From assembly GCA_013399855.1 (NCBI GenBank), contig VXAY01006172.1:3845-67844 (forward strand): a stretch of DNA of 64,000 nucleotides. The letters are read 5' to 3'. Under the pieces are notes generated by a model that searched no databases, was not told where the DNA came from, and saw only the letters and a program-made list of their open reading frames with translations. The position numbers were made by a program, and so were the translations under genes. Below are positions 59,330 through 64,000 of this stretch, one piece after another (the stretch's first letter is position 1; each line of letters opens with the position of its first letter). This DNA is from Oxyruncus cristatus (Eukaryota; Chordata; Aves; Passeriformes; Cotingidae).

Positions 59330-62300
59330 CTGAAGATTAAAAAAGATAAACAGAAAAATAATTAAAACAGAGCAGAAAATACCCTAGAGTCATTTTGCCT
59401 CTAAAGAAAAAATGAAACCCAAGTAATAAATTGCACTCAATAGTGACACATTTCTGTCAAGAATCACTGTATGACTTAGGGCACAGAGAAATGCATACAC
59501 TTTCTAGAGTATTTTCTCCTTTAAAACCTGGCCAGTTCACCAAATATTAGAATGAAGGAACGACCTACCCACAAATCCAAACAATTGCCAAAGCATCTGG
59601 AACATCTGCCATCTGTATCTCTCCGTGTAGCACACAAGGGCTTATCCACCACACACATGAATATCCTCTGTCCTCTCCATTCTAAATTCTCTCATTACGT
59701 GCTACATGGTAGCTGCTCTTGCACAGATCAGTCCTGTTCACTTAACATCCACTAACAGGACTGGCTTGTCAAAAATCAGGGAATAGACTGCTAGAAATTC
59801 TATTTAAGGGAAAATTTGTAGACTGTTTGAGAGACAGATTCACATCTATAAGACAAAATGGGAGCGGAAGGTGGATCCAAAACAAGGATCCTGTTTGGAC
59901 AGGCAGGACAGATCACTCACTTGGAAAGCCTTCTACGCAGATCCTTTATCTGTTCGTTCTTCTTAGTGAGAATCTCTTTCATGTTGCGATAGGCAGCTGT
60001 TTGCTGAAATTTCTTCTCCAGTTCCTACATAATAACAGCATCAACATATTATTTACATATTAGGAAGACCAAACTAAAATATTAAAAAAACCCAACACTA
60101 ATGCTTTTCCTCCTCAAGTTTCCGAATAGTAGTTTCTGTAACTTATTCAAATTTAGATTAAGTCAGCTGGTAAATTCAAATGAGATTACTGGGACAGACA
60201 GAGAAACACAAACTTTATTTTCTAATGAAATCAGGCTAAAAGTCTTCTCAAGGCTGGGAATACACTCTTCCTTTCAAAATTTCCATGCAGACAAATGGAC
60301 AGTATTTAGGTATTCATCTAGTTATAATCATGTAGTTAGTTGCGGTTCTCCTATTTTACTTATAACGTGCTTTTCCACTGAAATATCAAAAATACGCAAC
60401 AGTATGGCCTGGTCAAGTCTGCACCCTGTAGTGTGTGCTTGTTAAATTACTAATCAGTTAAAATATGAGAAAGGATCACATATTTACATTACAAAAAAAC
60501 GCTGACCTTTTCAGCTGCAGATAGCTGGTCCTGAACCTTAAGCAAGTCATGTTTTGTTGTCACCAAGTCCTCTTCCAAGAATTTCTGGTTTGCAGTAGTG
60601 TCATTCAAAGTCTTCTCAAACTGGGATTTCAAAGCTGCCACTTTATTCTCCAGTTCAGTGATATCCTGGTTTGCATCAGTCTTCAATGGAAGAAATATTC
60701 AAAATATGTCAAATGCAAGAGAAGAAATACTTTAAATTTCAAGTGCAAAATTCCACATGAAGTAGGTACATCTTAACTTTTAATAAATATGTTCACATTA
60801 TTCCTTTAAAACCTAAATTAGTGTTTTAACTAAAAAAAAAAATTGTTACTGCAGTGGCTGATTTATAACTTTAAAAATTGTTAATAAATGCATTTTAAAG
60901 ATGTTTGGAACATCTTCTGCCAAGTCGAGATTTCAAGTTCTTGTACTTCACTTCTTTAGGAATTAGCTGCAGCCACAGGATAAAGCATATTACAAGAAAT
61001 TATTTACCTTACAGAAATAGTAAATTAACATTTAAGATCTGAATGTCTATGCTACAATGTATTTTTGAAGCATTTCAAAAAGCCCTTAGTGTAGTATACG
61101 TGGCAAAGGCTGAAAGTGTTAAGGCTCATACTCTCAGTCAGGTACGAATATTGCTGGTTTTAGATGTCTTACACAGTTGCTTGTGAAGCAACTTTCCTGT
61201 TTCCTTGTGAGAAGAAACAACTCAAAAGTCTTCTGGACTTCAGTTCCAGGTAAAAAAACATTACAATCATGTAACTGTTCTATGGATTTTTATTAAAAAA
61301 GAAAAAAAAAAATCACAAAACCCTCTCATGTTTGAAAGCTCAATTTCAAACTCAGAAATACAATGACTCAGGATGAGGCTGAACCAGCAGCACCTTTAAA
61401 AGAACAAAAAGCTAAAACTAAGGAAGCTCTCTTCCTTCTTCTTTGTGGAAGGTAATATTTGAGAACAGGAACACACTTGATAATACACAAGTATTGTACA
61501 GTACCTGTACAGAAGAAAAGCTTATTTTGAATTTTGAGACAGAGTCCAAGTCTGCAATGCTGAAAAGCACTACATCTTGTGTGTTTCAGATCAGAATAGA
61601 CCATTTTTCTAAACAAGGGCATAAGTCAATTATGTAAAAATTCTAAATCCTCAAGTTAAACTGTTCCAATGGAGCAGCTACTCCCAAACTGTGACTCAAA
61701 CTTCATGTGTGGGGCCATGTATTAACTATTAATTAAAGAAAAAAATCAATCTGCTGAGTTGGTCCTTAAGAACCGCTGTGCTTTGTTAGTCATTTATTTG
61801 TCCAAAGAGTTCAAAAATTCTGCTTTATGAGCAACTGGGTTTATATGACTTTACTGACACCCATCCTAAAAAATATGGAGTGAAATCACATAAAATTCCA
61901 CATTTTCTCCAACAACTAATATTGATAATACTGTAATTGCTTAAATCAAGTAGAACATTTCAGCACTATATCCACTAGCTAGTTGCAGCAACATATATAT
62001 GCCTGTAAATAGAAAATGTAAGAGCTGGAGAAGAAAGTGACAGATTATAGAGAGCAAATTAGGACATGAAAGCTGAAGATAGTCAGCAGCCCTGACACTG
62101 AGGCCAATTCATTTTTAACCAGAAAAGCAGGATGAGATTTGGTTCCAATCTTTTAAAACTACAAACAGTATTATCCAGGATTTAATACACCCCTTTAATA
62201 TTTTAAACCTTTAATAATTTAAGGCTTAACAAAACAGAAAAAGAAAATATTTGTCATGATGATAAATCAAGTTCCCTAATAAGTAATATTATTGAATACA

Positions 62301-63526
62301 GATTTTGAAAGTTACTAAGTAAACTTATATTAAGAGAGCCAAGTACATACCATAAACCAGTTAGAAAGCAAAATAAAAAGAAATCAGGATTAAAATATGA
62401 AACTTAAAATAGAAATGTTTTATGATACTGAACCTCACTTCAAATCTGTAAATACTGGAGGAATTTTAAAGTCAATTTCTCAAAATAATGGGATTAAAGT
62501 GTAATAATTTTGTTTCAAGTCTGAACAGAAACGTTTTAAATTTAAGAAACAATCACACACGAACAAACTTTAAAAAATTCTAATTAGTGACAAAATAAAG
62601 GTACAAACTTGAAAAAATACTAGGGTGACCTGAACAGACTTATCTGTGTCAACATGATTTCAAGGCTTCTTACATCTTATTTCTGCATCAGCAACTCTCC
62701 ATGTTTGAATCGTCATTTATAAAAAAGATTAAGAATCTCAAGTAGTAAAAATAAACAACGAACCATTTTTAACAGTATGTTGATATGTGCAGAACCACAT
62801 AAAATCATAAAAGCAGCAAGCTTGCTTGGCCACATCAACATTAGTTGTGACAAATGCTTGAAAAAATTAGTGTTTTCCTGTTTCTGTAAAACCAGGTTAC
62901 TCATCATTCTTTCATCAGTAAACATCAAGAAACAAACAGACATAAATTTGTGTCTGTTAATACAAATTATCACCCCCAGAATATGAATTCTGGAATACTA
63001 CTTCCTGACAGTACCTGGAATAACACTTTCTAACAATAATTTATCATGATCTATGCAACACAAAACACATGTCATAACATCAACTAATGTTAGGGATTAT
63101 CTGCTGACTGAAAGACCAGCAGGAACAGACAATGACAGCAGGAACACAACAAAACTAACTTAAACTTTTGCATTTGCCAGAAAACAAACACACCATAGAG
63201 AACAACATTTTGGATGTATTGGCAACAGTTGTGTTAAACAGCAGGGGGATATCTTAACTGTATTTACCTTCTGATCTCCTTGGATCATCTGTAAATCCCT
63301 CAGTGATTTCTCCAGCTTGGACTTCTCATCTAGGGCAGCTGTAGCCTGCAATACGTTGAAAATTCAAAACCTCAGAAACATAAGAATAATAACCATGGGA
63401 TTCTTATTCAGATATTTTTAAATATGTAAACAGCATTAAGTATCCATGCTTACAGGGAATTTACCTGTGTTTCTATGGTCTTGAGTCTGGTCTTCAATTT
63501 TTCATTTTCTTCTTGGAGACGAGCAA
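59311..63526 (-). CDS. LZTFL1: LZTFL1, leucine zipper transcription factor-like 1 (C-terminal five exons; rest off the window)
   Basis: LZTFL1 is a cytosolic coiled-coil protein that binds the BBSome (via BBS9) and restrains its entry into cilia; human mutations cause a Bardet-Biedl form (BBS17). Visible exons in order of transcription are 63526-63465, 63345-63268, 60680-60507, 60024-59921 and 59329-59311. They join in frame to about 145 residues: ARLQEENEKLKTRLKTIETQ, ATAALDEKSKLEKSLRDLQM, ENKVAALKSQFEKTLND, KHDLLKVQDQLSAAEK, ELEKKFQQTAAYRNMKEILT, KKNEQIKDLRRRLSKYESED, stop. Heptads of Leu/Ile/Val and charged residues show a continuous coiled coil. The reading matches human LZTFL1 almost throughout. 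The N-terminal half lies to the right of the window. The gene is on the same strand as SLC6A20 and upstream of it, the human arrangement. Confidence 0.96.
59921..60024 (-). CDS. LZTFL1: LZTFL1 penultimate coding exon
   Basis: Encodes ELEKKFQQTAAYRNMKEILT then KKNEQIKDLRRRLS and a split Lys. The acceptor is ATGTAG and the donor GTGAGT. Confidence 0.95.
60507..60680 (-). CDS. LZTFL1: LZTFL1 coding exon (third from end)
   Basis: Encodes 58 residues: TDANQDITELENKVAALKSQ, FEKTLNDTTANQKFLEEDLV, TTKHDLLKVQDQLSAAEK. The acceptor is TTGAAG and the donor GTCAGC (GT-AG, but a weak donor). Confidence 0.94.
60681..63267 (-). other. LZTFL1: LZTFL1 intron (2.6 kb)
   Basis: Very AT-rich intron. No exon, transposon or RNA gene is recognised. 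Confidence 0.7.
63268..63345 (-). CDS. LZTFL1: LZTFL1 coding exon (fourth from end)
   Basis: Encodes 26 residues, ATAALDEKSKLEKSLRDLQM then IQGDQK. Both junctions are phase 0. The acceptor is ATTGCAG and the donor GTAAAT. Confidence 0.95.
63465..63526 (-). CDS. LZTFL1: LZTFL1 coding exon (fifth from end)
   Basis: Encodes VARLQEENEKLKTRLKTIET plus Q with a two-base phase at its start, so the preceding exon ends after one base of a codon. The acceptor is AAAGACAG and the donor GTAAAT. Confidence 0.93.
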
Positions 63527-64000
63527 CTGTCTTTGGTTTAATGAACAAGAAAGAGTTTGTAAACAGTCTTGTGCCATTTTGAATTTACCAAATATTTCAG
63601 GGAATAAAATACACTTCATAACTTAGGAAAGCAAACAAGATCTTATAAATGCTTATAAAAACGGCCTCCATAAGAAATCAGTAATCCATTGATTTATTGT
63701 GTTTTCTGCCTCAGTCAGCAGGCAATTTAAGTCTTCCATTCGGCTGTAACATATAGGACCATTCACTCAAATTTGGTACATGCTTTACTGAATTGAGATT
63801 ATTGAGCTCAGCATCTTCTTAATATCAAGATTCATGATTAAACATTGTATGTTCAGAGATCTAAATTTCATTGCTGCTCATCATTTGTATTTTCAATCAA
63901 CAAAGACCCTATTCATAGTTCCTGTTCCAAGGAGACAAATACCAGGTTACTGCATATCATGTTTTCTGTCACAGTAAATAACCATGTTTTACCAGCGTAA
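63527..64000 (-). other. LZTFL1: LZTFL1 upstream intron, cut by the window edge
   Basis: AT-rich sequence before the first visible exon. I found no stretch encoding the next upstream part of the protein, so that exon is expected beyond position 64000. Confidence 0.65.

Overview
The window is nuclear DNA from a bird, almost certainly a passerine. Three things support this. The genes are vertebrate, with many GT-AG introns. Several CR1 LINE 3' ends are present. One element at 28108-28253 joins a tRNA-Ile-like head to a CR1-like tail, the layout known for the passerine TguSINE1 family, and a solo LTR of a type abundant in passerines lies at 6655-7462. No bacterial, phage or CRISPR features are present.

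Layout, left to right. (1) SACM1L, + strand, 45-28967: complete coding sequence in 20 exons (596 codons plus stop), CpG-rich first exon, and a 3' UTR of about 1.9 kb ending after an AATAAA at 30890. (2) A 1.2-kb spacer with a sense CR1 3' end, running straight into a GC-rich CpG island broken by 186 Ns (32269-32454). (3) SNRPD1, + strand: exons 2-4 are visible (32879-38230). The first coding exon, only about 14 coding bases, is not seen and is probably in the gap. (4) SLC6A20, - strand, 52088-39608: complete coding sequence in 11 exons (592 codons plus stop), converging on SNRPD1. (5) About 6 kb of intergenic DNA with no gene I can support, including an AT-rich palindrome. (6) LZTFL1, - strand: the last five coding exons (63526-59311). 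The N-terminal half lies beyond the right edge.

The order SACM1L - SLC6A20 - LZTFL1 matches human 3p21.31, but SNRPD1 (human chromosome 18q11) lies between SACM1L and SLC6A20 here. The genes do unrelated jobs: PI4P phosphatase at ER/Golgi, spliceosomal Sm core, proline/imino-acid transport, and BBSome/ciliary trafficking. This is conserved synteny rather than an operon-like system. All four look intact where visible.

I found no clearly new biological system. The points most worth a second look are the SNRPD1 position, the promoter and exon 1 hidden in the gap, a U12-type intron in SACM1L, the mobile-element insertions, a degenerate minisatellite in SLC6A20 and the palindrome near LZTFL1. Exon boundaries were set by hand from splice sites, reading frame and remembered vertebrate orthologues. 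No alignment was run.
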